In this document: one piece after another, positions 1 through 9,309 of the stretch
Position numbering within the stretch: position 1 is the first letter of the stretch
Layout: every line of letters starts with the position of its first letter
NCBI GenBank assembly: GCA_016713405.1
Contig: JADJPF010000027.1
Coordinates: forward strand, 62,001-126,000
DNA length: 64,000 bases
Direction: 5' to 3'
From: Blastocatellia bacterium
GTDB taxonomy: Bacteria > Acidobacteriota > Blastocatellia > Chloracidobacteriales > JADJPF01
Translations under genes and position numbers: made by a program
The notes under the pieces: generated by a model
The model's input: the letters and a program-made list of their open reading frames with translations, nothing else
Database searches by the model: none
What the model was told of the DNA's origin: nothing

Positions 1-222
1 TATAACAACACGTTTTTGTGTTATGGCAGCACTTCTTAATTGTTCTAGTCTAGTAGCAATATTTATTGCTTCACTTTGTACAATATTGCGTCGTGCTATA
101 GAGCGATAACCATTAGCTACAATCAAGGTAAGAGCCAAAACAAGTAAAACTACAACTAAAAGCTCTACAAGACTAAGACCTTTATTTTGCTTTAATTTGT
201 TAAAGATAATAGAGTTTTTCAT
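1..222 (-). CDS. Prepilin-type N-terminal methylation protein (pseudopilin), 3' end outside window
   Basis: The minus-strand frame starts with ATG at 222 and stays open to base 1, giving the first 74 residues only. After a short basic leader (MKNSIIFNKLKQNKG) comes the type IV prepilin cleavage and methylation motif GLSLVELLVV, followed by one hydrophobic helix (about residues 16-37) and then a polar stretch. In this family, prepilin peptidase cuts after the Gly and the hydrophobic helix packs into a pilus or type II secretion pseudopilus. The Glu at position +5 of the mature protein is present (LVE). The start is clear because no other Met precedes the leader. The subtype (GspH/FimT-like or other) cannot be told from the fragment. 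Confidence 0.85.
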   Translation of the reverse strand, partial: MKNSIIFNKLKQNKGLSLVELLVVVLLVLALTLIVANGYRSIARRNIVQSEAINIATRLEQLRSAAITQKRVVI

Positions 223-602
223 ATTGCTTAATAGCTTACTTAGAATAAATCTATAAATTAAGAATAAATCCAGGTAATTTTAATTATAATATAGTTAACC
301 TACTTAAGATGATAGTTAGTGAATTATTGATTATGGATTATATTGCTGTACTTAAACCTAGTTACAAACCTAGTGAAAATGATAGCAAAGGGATGTATAT
401 TTTACATAGTTAAAAGATAGTTAAAATCGGCAAGAATTTGTTAGGATCTTAACAAAATTTTAACGCTTAGTGATCTTTTTTGAAGAAGTTATGGAAATTA
501 TAAGCCAACTAATCTAATTAAAATGTTAATTTTTTATTAAGATATTAACTATTAAAAGGATTTACAGTAAAATTGCCTATAAGTAATTTTTTCCAACTAG
601 CA
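223..602. other. Intergenic region without a recognised gene
   Basis: Very AT-rich, with stops in all frames. A small inverted repeat (TTGTTA, six bases, TAACAA) lies at 438-455. Near 558-575 there is a TTTACAGTAAAA element whose reverse complement recurs upstream of the dehydratase-like gene at about 1212-1228. No tRNA, terminator or riboswitch could be recognised. It must hold the promoter of the prepilin gene. Confidence 0.5.
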
Positions 603-1127
603 TTAGCGACCAAGTAATTTATTAATAGTAGGGGTTAAATCGTTAACTAAATTGGCTTGAGGGTCAATTCCAACACGGCAACGACCAACCATACGGCCAT
701 TTTGATCTAGTACAAAGATAGTAGGAAGAGTATTTCCGCCGATTTTTTGAAAAATATTTCCTTCTAGATCTCGTAAAACGGTTAAATGTGGGTAGTTTTT
801 GGCAAATTTTTCTAACTCTTCGCCTGAAGCAAAAGCAGACGATTTTTGACGACTGCTATTAGTACTAACCCAAATTACTGCAACTTGCTCATTAGTAAAT
901 TTAGTAGCAAGTTTTTCTAATTGTGGTAATTCAAATTGTGTAAGAGGTATGCCTTTGGCACTAAAAGAAATTATTACTACTTGGCCTTGATATTGGGTAA
1001 GACTAACATTACTCCCGTTTAAGGCTTGAAAAGTTAAAGTATTATTAATAGTTTGCCCATAGATAAATTGACAAATGGACAAGCATAATAATATAAATAG
1101 TAATATTTTCCATAATTTAATAAACAT
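603..1127 (-). CDS. TlpA/AhpC-like thioredoxin-fold protein lacking the CxxC pair
   Basis: This 174-residue protein starts with a signal peptide (hydrophobic residues 7-22, likely cleavage after IYG). The rest has the layout of a TlpA/ResA-type periplasmic thioredoxin: a strand ending VVIISFSAKG, the helix start, a QLEKLA helix, a VIWVST strand, and the cis-proline loop GNTLPTIFVLD followed by GRMVGR. In active family members the loop after the first strand reads W-C-x-P-C; here it reads KGIPL and no cysteine is present, so disulfide exchange cannot occur by the usual route. Possible roles are a binding or scaffolding function. It stands alone between two intergenic regions. The fold call is good; the function is unknown. 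Confidence 0.75.
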   Translation of the reverse strand: MFIKLWKILLFILLCLSICQFIYGQTINNTLTFQALNGSNVSLTQYQGQVVIISFSAKGIPLTQFELPQLEKLATKFTNEQVAVIWVSTNSSRQKSSAFASGEELEKFAKNYPHLTVLRDLEGNIFQKIGGNTLPTIFVLDQNGRMVGRCRVGIDPQANLVNDLTPTINKLLGR

Positions 1128-1356
1128 AGTGTTTTTGGGATGAATAGTAAAAAAGAAAAGATGTACAAATTATATGCTTAACTATATTTAACTTTAAGAT
1201 TAAGCTATAGTGTTACTGTAAAATCCTTATATGTGTCAAAAATTTTTTAAGTAAATCAAAAACTTTTGTAATAATAGGTTTTTTCTTAGTCTAAATACCG
1301 CTATTATAGCCAAATTTGTAATAGATTAAATTAGTAGTGACGGACTTTAATTTGGT

Positions 1357-2394
1357 ATGAAAATACTTGTTACTGGTGGAGCAGGCTTTCTTGGTAGTAA
1401 CTTTATTCGTATGTTATTACTAAATTATCCTGAACATAAAGTTATTAACCTGGATAAACTTACTTATGCAGGTAATTCTGAGAATTTAGCTGATGTAGCA
1501 AATAAGCCTAATTATAAGTTTTATTTAGGAGATATTTGTCAACCTGATCATGTAGAACAAGTATTAAATGGAGTAGAAGCAATAGTTCATTTTGCTGCTG
1601 AAACGCATGTTGACCGAAGTATTTTAGATGCTGCCCCTTTTGTGGTGACAAATATTTTTGGGACACAACTGCTATTAGATTTTGCAAGAGAAGCAAAAGT
1701 TTCTCGCTTTATTTATATTTCAACTTATCAAGTAGGTGGAAATTTACTACCAGGTATCTTTTTACGGGAAAATTCTCCTGTATCACCTAGTAATGCTTAT
1801 GCAGCTAGCAAAGCTTCTGCGGAGCATTTAGTATATGCTTCCTACAATATTCATCAATTTCCTGCACTAACAGTTAGGTTATCTAATTGTTATGGGCCCT
1901 ATCAATTTCCAGAAAAATTAATTCCTTTAATTATTGCTAATGCTTTGGAGTTTAAGCCATTGCCGGTTTATGGTGATGGGCTTAATATTCGTGACTGGAT
2001 TTATGTTGAAGATGCTTGTCAAGCTATTTATCAAATTTTACTTAAGGGTAAAGTTGGGCAGACTTATAATGTTGGTGCAAATTGTGAGAAAACCAATTTA
2101 GAAACCATTCGCCGAATCTTAAAAATGCTAGATCGCCCAGAAAAACTTATTACTTTTATTAATGATCGTCCAGGGCATGACCGACGCTATGCTTTAGATA
2201 TAGGAAAATTACAACGTGAATTAACCTGGCATACCCAAGTAGACTTTGAAGAAGGACTACGTAAAACAATAGATTGGTATTTAAGAAATATTGAATGGTT
2301 GGCAGATACTCGTTCTACTTCAGCTTATCGAGAATATTACGATACTGTTTATAGTAGCCGTTTTGCTGTTAACCCAGCAAAAACAGATTTTTAA
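1357..2394 (+). CDS. NAD-dependent epimerase/dehydratase, dTDP-glucose 4,6-dehydratase-like with altered active site
   Basis: 345 residues, close to RmlB in length. The N-terminus has the Rossmann motif GGAGFLG (7-13), then a DKLTYAG segment typical of RmlB, FAAETHVDRS, the catalytic Y-x-x-x-K as YAASK, and the NCYGPYQFPEKLIPL and GDGLNIRDWIYV segments seen in RmlB. These support an extended short-chain dehydrogenase acting on a nucleotide sugar. RmlB enzymes carry Thr-Asp-Glu after the sixth strand (ISTDEVYG) to drive the 4,6-dehydration. Here it reads ISTYQVGG, so Asp and Glu are both replaced. The protein may therefore be a 4-epimerase, decarboxylase or other variant. It ends 12 bases from the convergent regulator gene, with no terminator hairpin between. 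Confidence 0.8.
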   Translation: MKILVTGGAGFLGSNFIRMLLLNYPEHKVINLDKLTYAGNSENLADVANKPNYKFYLGDICQPDHVEQVLNGVEAIVHFAAETHVDRSILDAAPFVVTNIFGTQLLLDFAREAKVSRFIYISTYQVGGNLLPGIFLRENSPVSPSNAYAASKASAEHLVYASYNIHQFPALTVRLSNCYGPYQFPEKLIPLIIANALEFKPLPVYGDGLNIRDWIYVEDACQAIYQILLKGKVGQTYNVGANCEKTNLETIRRILKMLDRPEKLITFINDRPGHDRRYALDIGKLQRELTWHTQVDFEEGLRKTIDWYLRNIEWLADTRSTSAYREYYDTVYSSRFAVNPAKTDF

Positions 2395-2406
2395 ATAAAG
2401 TTACTT

Positions 2407-4017
2407 TTAACCTAAATCAGAATCTAGCCATTTATTTACTTTTAATAATAAATGCTGTAAAGAAAATGGCTTAGTTATATAGTCTTCTATACCTAAGCTA
2501 TAACCTCTTGAAATATTGGCTTCCTGGCCCAAAGTTGTAAACATTATTATAGGGATATCTTTGGTTTTATCTATTTCCTTAAGCTTTCTTGCTACATCAA
2601 AGCCATTTATTACAGGTAACATCACATCTAATAAAATAAGATCTGGGGAATATGAGGAAGCTCTGTTTAACCCTTTTTTACCATCATGTTCTAGCATAAC
2701 TTGATAAGCTCTGGTTTGGAACATTACTTTTAGTGTATTTGCTAGTGTAACATCATCATCAATGATCAAAATTTTCTTACTAGCTTTGTTTTCTTTAGTA
2801 ACAAAGCTAGATTCTAAGCTAATTGCTTTTTGTAACGGCTCTTCGGTTTGCGAAATAGAGATAGATTTTCTATTTTTTTCCAATAATGCTTTAATTGTAG
2901 GAATTAACACATCAGGATTTACAGGCTTAGTTAAATAGCTATCTCCCCCAGAACTTATAGCTTCAAATTTTATTTCTACTTGACGTTGAGTAGTTAAAAA
3001 TAATATAGGAATATTTCTATATTCTTTACTGCTACGTAGATAACGAGCCAAATCATAGCCTGTCGCATTAGGAAGAAAAATATCAAGAATTATTAAGTCA
3101 GGAAGAAATTCTTTTAGGTCTGTATCAAAATTATTTGGGTTATCACATATTCTTATTTGATAATTAGCTGACCTTAAAACTAAGCTAAGAAACAATGCTT
3201 GATTAACATCGTCTTCTACATAAAGAATCTTACTTGATGTGTTTTCTGGGTTTAAAAATTGTTTTGTTAAAGCAATAACTTCATCAAAATTTGTTGGCTT
3301 TTCAAAATAAGCTGTTGCCTTAGATTTTATTACTTCTAACTTATCTAAAAAGTCATTATTAACATTAATAATAATTGTTTTTGTATTACTGCCTAAAGGT
3401 AGTTTATAAACGAACTCTACTAGTTCGCTACTTTTGCTATTAGGTAGTTGAGCATCAATAATTAAAATTTTTGGTAATGTGTTTGTTAATGTTTCTTTAG
3501 CTTTAGCAAATGAGTCAAGTTGATAAATTGATGAATCCACTAGTAAATTACTTTCTCTAATTTTTTGATTATATTCTTTATCTTCACTAATAATTAATAA
3601 ATTTATATTAGAGTTTACTAAATTATTATTGAACGCTATATTAATATTATTAATTTTACCATTAATTTCATCATATTTATTAGAGTCTATTAAATCTACT
3701 TTTAGCTTATTACATATAATTTTCATTCTTTCTAGTTGTTTTATATTTAGTTTGCAGTTATCTTTCAAGCTTTCTTGGCAAAAACTTTCTGCTTCTGCTG
3801 ATAGTAAACTTATATCAGCAAAACCATAAGTACGCCCAGAACCAGTTAAAGCATGAAAATTGTAATGCAGTTGTGTAGTTAATTTGTTAGCTGTAAGACT
3901 ATCTAAACTATTTGTTAATAAAGTGTTTAGGTAGTTATCTATATTTTCTAAACGCTCCAAAGCACTTATAACAAACTCTTTTTTTAGCTCATTAAAAAGA
4001 TTATCCCAAGATTCCAT
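2407..4017 (-). CDS. Hpt domain plus three receiver domains (multi-domain response regulator)
   Basis: 536 residues with no membrane segment. Residues about 1-110 form a four-helix Hpt-like domain with the phosphorylatable His in FHALTGSGRTYG. Residues about 137-257 look like a degenerate receiver (IIDAQLP, then EKP). Receiver 2 (about 265-385) has YVEDD, ILDIFLP, FLTT and TKP. Receiver 3 (about 415-533) has IIDDD, LLDVMLP, MFTT and TKP. Both keep the acidic pair, phospho-acceptor Asp, Thr and Lys. No DNA-binding or GGDEF output follows, so it probably acts as a phosphorelay hub or by protein contact. It is divergent from the TPR/barrel-HEAT-glycosyltransferase cluster starting at 4240 and may control it, which is inference from position. 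Confidence 0.85.
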   Translation of the reverse strand: MESWDNLFNELKKEFVISALERLENIDNYLNTLLTNSLDSLTANKLTTQLHYNFHALTGSGRTYGFADISLLSAEAESFCQESLKDNCKLNIKQLERMKIICNKLKVDLIDSNKYDEINGKINNINIAFNNNLVNSNINLLIISEDKEYNQKIRESNLLVDSSIYQLDSFAKAKETLTNTLPKILIIDAQLPNSKSSELVEFVYKLPLGSNTKTIIINVNNDFLDKLEVIKSKATAYFEKPTNFDEVIALTKQFLNPENTSSKILYVEDDVNQALFLSLVLRSANYQIRICDNPNNFDTDLKEFLPDLIILDIFLPNATGYDLARYLRSSKEYRNIPILFLTTQRQVEIKFEAISSGGDSYLTKPVNPDVLIPTIKALLEKNRKSISISQTEEPLQKAISLESSFVTKENKASKKILIIDDDVTLANTLKVMFQTRAYQVMLEHDGKKGLNRASSYSPDLILLDVMLPVINGFDVARKLKEIDKTKDIPIIMFTTLGQEANISRGYSLGIEDYITKPFSLQHLLLKVNKWLDSDLG

Positions 4018-4239
4018 AAATTTTACTGTTAATAATATTAAGCTATATTATTAAATAAATTAAAAATATATTGTAGAAGTTTTAATCATCAACTAAAAAA
4101 AATCTATCACTTTTTCCAAAAATTATTAATTAAATTTTGCTTACAGTTGCATTAAAGTTTTATTAAGAATATTGTTTGAAAGTTAGTCTAGTGTTAACTT
4201 CCTAGAGTTATAACTTGATTAAATAATTTTGTTGGACTT

Positions 4240-5468
4240 ATGAACAAAAATTTTTTTGCCACTATACTTATTTTAATATTTACATTAAGCCTTAATGTTT
4301 TTGCTCAAGATCAAAAACTTAATCTTGATAACTTATTTTCTCAAGCTAGACAACTTGCTTTTGATGGTAAACGCAGCGAAACAATTAATTTATGCCAGCA
4401 AATCCTTAACTCTAACCCTAATTATCATGACGCAAGAATCTTGCTAGGACGTGTTTATTCTTGGGAAAGTAACTATTTTGATTCTCGTAAAGAACTAAAA
4501 CTTGTCTTAGACCTAAAAGCAGATTATGAAGATGCTCGAAATGCTTTAATTGATGTAGAACTTTGGTCTGATAACCCAACAATAGCATTAAGCTATTGTG
4601 ATGAAGGTTTAGCAATTAACCCTAATAGTGCTACTTTATATTCCAAAAAAGCCAGAGCCTTAAAAGCATTAAATAGAATAGATGAAGCTAAAACTGCTAT
4701 TAATGAGTCACTAAAATTAGACAATACTAGTACAGACGCAATTTTACTATCTGAGGAGCTAAAAAATTTATCCTTAAAAACACTCTACAAGTAGAATTTT
4801 CTAGCGATGTATTTGATAAAACTTTTGACCCTTGGCAAAACGGCCTCTATTAGCTTAAATCACACTAGAAAAAATTTTCTATCATTAATAGAATTAATTA
4901 TTCACATAGATTTAATAGATCTGCTGTGCAATATGAAATTGATGCTTATCCAAAAATTAAAGATGGTACATATGCTTATCTAAACGTCGGGCTGTCTACA
5001 TCCAATATTTTTCCTAAAGTTCGTACAGGGGCAGAAATTTATCATAATTTTTCTAAAGGTGTAGAAGCCTCTATTGGCTTTCGCTATTTGCGTTTTAGCT
5101 CAGATGTATTTATTTATACTGGATCTATTAGCAAATACTATAAAAATTATTTAATTAGCTTTCGACCATTTTTTACGCCTGGCGATATAGGAACATCTAG
5201 TTCAGCTTCTATTTTACTAAGACGCTATTTTGATGACTCTAATAGTTTTGTTAGTTTTTCTTTTGGTACAGGATCAGCACCTAATGAGCAATTTACTTCT
5301 GAAGAATTATTTAGGCTTTCATCCCATAGAGTAGGTGTAGACTTTCAAAAAGCATTAAATAAAACAACTACAACTATTATGACATTTGGTTTTGATAGAC
5401 AAGAAATTACACCAAATAATTTTCGTCAACGTTATACTTTTAGCATAGGAATACAAAAGAAATTTTAA
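4240..5468 (+). pseudogene. YaiO-like outer-membrane protein (TPR plus beta-barrel), frame broken as sequenced
   Basis: Two pieces belong to one gene. Bases 4240-4794 encode a signal peptide (cleavage near VFA-QDQ) and TPR helices. Bases 4926-5468 encode a barrel with aromatic-ended strands, ending IGIQKKF. The sequence between, read in shifting frames, gives the missing link: NTLQVEFSSDVFDKTFDPWQ, then ASISLNHTRK, then INRINYSHRFNRSAVQYE. This matches the order of the YaiO family (N-terminal TPR, C-terminal barrel). The breaks fall near 4780, 4850 and 4885, mostly at A-runs. TPR plus barrel proteins such as PgaA and BcsC carry exopolysaccharide across the outer membrane; the downstream glycosyltransferase suggests a similar job here. 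Whether the gene is truly broken or mis-sequenced cannot be settled from the sequence. Confidence 0.75.
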
Positions 5469-5479
5469 TTCTAAATTTT

Positions 5480-6579
5480 ATGTTAATTTTACAAATAACA
5501 AATATTATTTCACAACAAGATACAATTAAAATTACATACTATTTAGTTAGTTTTTTTATTATTTCTACTTTACTTTTTTTAATAATATTAATTTTGCATA
5601 AAATCTATGTGGAAACACAAATTAGACGAAAAAGGAATTATAAAAAAATATTTATTGAATTAATTAATAATTATCTTGTTGATCAAAATCACAAAGTAGT
5701 TATTGATAATAATTCGCTTGCTTATACAACATTTATAGAAGTTTCTATTGACCTATGTTTAACAATTTCTGGTGATTCTCAAACATATATTAAAGACTTA
5801 AATAGAAAACTAGGCGTTATTGATTTTTATAAAAAACAAGTTAACTCAAACATTTGGCTAAAAAGATTTCAAGCAATTGAAAAATTAGGATTTCTAAAAC
5901 TTACTGAAGAAAAAAATATTTTTTAGCTCTACTAGAAAAAGAAGAAAAACTAGCTGTTAAACAAAAACTTTTATGGGCTTTGAGCTTAATTGCAGACGAA
6001 GAAATTTTATTTGCTATAACAAAAGTTTTAAGCACATTAGAAACATCTTCAGCAAAATTTAACGAGTATCTATACTCAAATATAATTCAAGAGTTTTGTT
6101 CTAAAGAAATTGAAGATAGATTTGTTTCGTTTCTAAATAAAATTAAAACAGATGAAAATATTCCACAAATATTAAAACGAGATATTATTGAGGCTTGTGG
6201 CTCAACTACCCTTTATAAAAGTGCAAAACAAATAATAGAGTATTGTTTTATTTATCAGCAAAATCCAAATATAAAAATTTCCTGTATTAGAGCATTAGGT
6301 AAACTTGCAAATACTCAGGGAGAAAAATTAATAAAAGTAGCGTTGTCTGATATTGATTGGCGAGTACGTGCTGTTGCAGCACAATCAGCCCAATTTTGTT
6401 CCACAGCAATTATCCCTGATTTACAAAAATTACTTGCAGACAAAGAATATTACGTCAGACTTAATGCTTGCAGGACTCTAAGTAAATTAGGCTCAGAAGC
6501 TAAAGAAATACTTAGCCAAGAACTTAACTCAGAAAATAAACTTGTGCGCGATATGGCACGTTTTGCATTAAATCAATAA
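5480..6579 (+). pseudogene. Membrane-anchored HEAT-repeat protein, single frame break
   Basis: The first part (5480-5926) encodes an N-terminal membrane helix (about residues 18-45, followed by basic RRKRNYKK) and a helical domain ending LTEEKNIF. The second part (from 5980) continues HEAT repeats: IADEEILF, IKISCIRALGKLA, DIDWRVRAVAAQSA, KEYYVRLNACRTLSKLG and LVRDMARFAL. Between them the second frame runs upstream as ALLEKEEKLAVKQKLLWA, so one base is missing near the A-run and T-run at 5905-5923. The whole span is one base short of whole codons. HEAT repeats bind proteins; beside a GT2 synthase and a TPR-barrel protein it may be the linking subunit of an export complex. That role is inference. 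Confidence 0.7.
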
Positions 6580-6585
6580 ATCATT

Positions 6586-7992
6586 ATGTTGGAATATTTA
6601 GGATTAGCGTTACTAGTTTTTCAAGTTATAGTTTTTCTATATTTTATTCTAGTAAATAGCATTTATACGCTTTTTAATTTTATTTCTTTAGTTGCACTAT
6701 TTCGACAATCTTATGTGGTTAGTAGTCAAGGTCTTACTAATATTCTTTCCAATAATTTTTATAAACCGCTTTCAATTATTGCTCCAGCCTACAATGAGGA
6801 AGAAACCATTGTGGCAAGCCTAAAATCTTTATTATCTTTATATTATCCAGAATATGAAGTAATTGTAGTTAATGATGGTTCAAAGGATAAAACCCTGGAA
6901 AAATTAATTTCAGAGTTTAAGCTGATTGTTGCAAATAAACCTGTTGACTTAATAAATGAGCATAAACCAATAAAAAATATTTATCTTTCCTATGATTACC
7001 CTAATTTAATTGTGGTTGATAAAGAAAATGGTGGTAAAGCTGATGCTCTTAATGCGGGAATAAATGTTTCTAATTATCCTATTTTTTGTTGTATTGATGC
7101 AGATTCATTGCTGGAAAATGAAGCACTTCTTAGAGCCGCACGACTTTTTGTAGAGCAACGAGAGGTAATTGCTACAGGTGGAATAATTAGAGTAATGAAC
7201 GGCTGTAAAATTGAAAATGGCGTTGTAACAGAACTAAAAACCCCTAAAGGTTTGATTGAAGCTCTTCAAGCCGTAGAATACACTAGAGGGTTTCTTTCTG
7301 GCCGAACTGGTTGGAATGCTTTTGGCAGTTTATTGATAATTTCTGGAGCTTTTGGACTGTTTAGAAAAGATATTGTGCAAGCTGTCAAAGGCTACCGTCA
7401 TACAGTTGGCGAAGATATGGATTTAGTAGTAAGAATGCACAAATATTGCATAGATAATGATATTAAGTACAAAGTTGTTTTTGTTCCCGATCCAATATGT
7501 TTTACTCAAGCTCCTTCAGATCTTAAATCCTTACTCTTGCAACGTAACCGTTGGCAACGTGGTCTTATAGATACACTTTTATTTAATAAAAAAATGATTG
7601 CTAACCCCAAATATGGAGCAGTTGGATTATTAGGATTTACCTACTTTACATTTGTTGAAGCCCTGGGTCCAATTATTGAAATTCTTGGCTATGTTGGTTT
7701 TGCAATATTTTATATACTAGGTTATCTAGATAAAGAAATAGCTATCCTTTTTTTAACAATATCTATTTTATGGGGAATGTGGATAAATATTAGTTCTATT
7801 ATCTTAGATAATATTTTGTTTAGACGTTATCACTCATTAAAAGATATTTTGTTATTATGTTTTTACTCTTTAGTAGAAATGTTTGGCTATAGACAAATCA
7901 TTACTTTTGAAAGACTTATAGGCACTTTTCAATTTTGGAAAAAAGGCTGGGGTAAACCTAAACGCCAAACAATAAAAGCTTTAGAGAATTAA
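6586..7992 (+). CDS. Membrane family 2 glycosyltransferase (poly-GlcNAc/cellulose synthase type)
   Basis: 468 residues, six bases after the HEAT gene. A membrane helix at about 5-35 is followed by the GT2 catalytic domain: APAYNEEETI, VVNDGSKDKT, KENGGKADALN, the metal-binding D-x-D in CIDADS, the acceptor-site GEDMDLVVR and the processive-synthase motif QRNRWQRG. Two to three membrane helices follow at about 345-430. This set (D, D, D, QxxRW) defines processive synthases such as PgaC, HasA and BcsA, which polymerise UDP-sugars on the cytosolic face and pass the chain through the membrane. No PilZ domain is fused. The likely product is an extracellular polysaccharide; the sugar cannot be read from the sequence. 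Confidence 0.88.
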   Translation: MLEYLGLALLVFQVIVFLYFILVNSIYTLFNFISLVALFRQSYVVSSQGLTNILSNNFYKPLSIIAPAYNEEETIVASLKSLLSLYYPEYEVIVVNDGSKDKTLEKLISEFKLIVANKPVDLINEHKPIKNIYLSYDYPNLIVVDKENGGKADALNAGINVSNYPIFCCIDADSLLENEALLRAARLFVEQREVIATGGIIRVMNGCKIENGVVTELKTPKGLIEALQAVEYTRGFLSGRTGWNAFGSLLIISGAFGLFRKDIVQAVKGYRHTVGEDMDLVVRMHKYCIDNDIKYKVVFVPDPICFTQAPSDLKSLLLQRNRWQRGLIDTLLFNKKMIANPKYGAVGLLGFTYFTFVEALGPIIEILGYVGFAIFYILGYLDKEIAILFLTISILWGMWINISSIILDNILFRRYHSLKDILLLCFYSLVEMFGYRQIITFERLIGTFQFWKKGWGKPKRQTIKALEN

Positions 7993-8032
7993 AATAATCT
8001 ATAATCTTTTTCTAAATCTACTATAAAAATTT

Positions 8033-9307
8033 ATGGAAAATACTGCTCAATGGTCGTTTATTAAACGCCTAAGTTTTCGCTTTATATTTTTGTACCTGGT
8101 TTTCAATTGTCTGCCTTTTCCTTTTGGCCCAATTCCTTTTACTGGACAAATTGCAGGTCAATATATTTATTTTTGGAGTCTGATAACTCCTTGGGTAGGA
8201 CGCAATTTTTTAGGATATGAAAATGTTAATACCATTTTTACTTATAGTGGAGATACTATTCATGATTATATCCGCTTAGGTTGTATGTTGGTATTAAGCA
8301 TCTTTCTTACATTAATATGGTCTGTTATTGATTACAAACGCAGTAATTACGAAAGATTAGACCAATGGTTAAGGGTTTATGTCCGCTTTTTTCTAGCAGA
8401 AAGAATGATAGCTTATGGTGCAATAAAGGTTATTAAGTGCCAATTTCCTGATCTTTCTCTTCATAGACTTGTACAGCCTTTTGGAGAAGCCTCTCCTATG
8501 GGGCTAGTTTGGGCATTTATGGGTTATTCCGAACCCTACAATATTTTTACTGGTGCCGCTGAAATGCTTGGAGGAATACTCCTAGTTACACCTGCACTAA
8601 CAACATTAGGATCATTAGTTTGTATAGGTGTATTAAGCAATATTGTTATGCTTAATTTTGGCTATGATGTGCCTGTAAAAATTTCTTCTTCCCACTTTAT
8701 GATGATGGCAATTTTCTTACTTTTTCCAGACTTAAAACGCCTAGCAAATATATTTATCCTAAATCGCAGTGTTCAAGCCATTGAGTTTAAGCCACTTTTT
8801 ACCAAAGAATTGTTTAACAGTGTTGCAAGAATATCACGAGCAGTTTTTATGATTTTTCTACTTAGCCAAAATTTACTTTATGCTTATCAAAGACGGCTAA
8901 CCGAAGAGCTTTCTCTTCCTCCTCCATTGTATGGAATTTGGGAAACAAACGAATTTATTGCTAATAAAGAAATTTTGCCCCCATTAACAACAGATAATGT
9001 TAGATGGAGGCGGATTATATTTGATAAATTTAATAAGTGTACAATTTTCTTAATGGATGATACAAAATTACCTTTGCTTCATATTGCTAACACAGATAAT
9101 AGTACAGTTATTTTAGGAGACAGCTACACTCCAAAAGAAATTATCACACTTTCTTTTCAACAATTAGAAACAGGCCAACTAGTATTAGAAGGCCCGTTTA
9201 GGGGTAAACAAATTAAAGTAACTTTAACTAGAATTGATGAGAATAAATTTACAGTTAAAAGTCGCGGTTTTAATTGGATTAATCCATATCCTTTTAACCC
9301 ATACTAA
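8033..9307 (+). CDS. DoxX-like multi-span membrane protein
   Basis: 424 residues with several hydrophobic helices (about 12-30, 75-97, 170-190, 192-215, 265-290). The segment YGAIKVIKCQFP and the following GAAEMLGGILLVTPALTTLG resemble the DoxX/SURF4 fold. The C-terminal third (about 300-424) is soluble and beta-rich, ending NPYPFNPY. It lies 40 bases after the glycosyltransferase and is probably cotranscribed. DoxX proteins are linked to redox or thiol chemistry in some bacteria, but no activity can be assigned here. It may alternatively serve the polysaccharide cluster. The stop is only two bases from the stop of the convergent czcA gene. Confidence 0.65.
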   Translation: MENTAQWSFIKRLSFRFIFLYLVFNCLPFPFGPIPFTGQIAGQYIYFWSLITPWVGRNFLGYENVNTIFTYSGDTIHDYIRLGCMLVLSIFLTLIWSVIDYKRSNYERLDQWLRVYVRFFLAERMIAYGAIKVIKCQFPDLSLHRLVQPFGEASPMGLVWAFMGYSEPYNIFTGAAEMLGGILLVTPALTTLGSLVCIGVLSNIVMLNFGYDVPVKISSSHFMMMAIFLLFPDLKRLANIFILNRSVQAIEFKPLFTKELFNSVARISRAVFMIFLLSQNLLYAYQRRLTEELSLPPPLYGIWETNEFIANKEILPPLTTDNVRWRRIIFDKFNKCTIFLMDDTKLPLLHIANTDNSTVILGDSYTPKEIITLSFQQLETGQLVLEGPFRGKQIKVTLTRIDENKFTVKSRGFNWINPYPFNPY

Positions 9308-9309
9308 AT

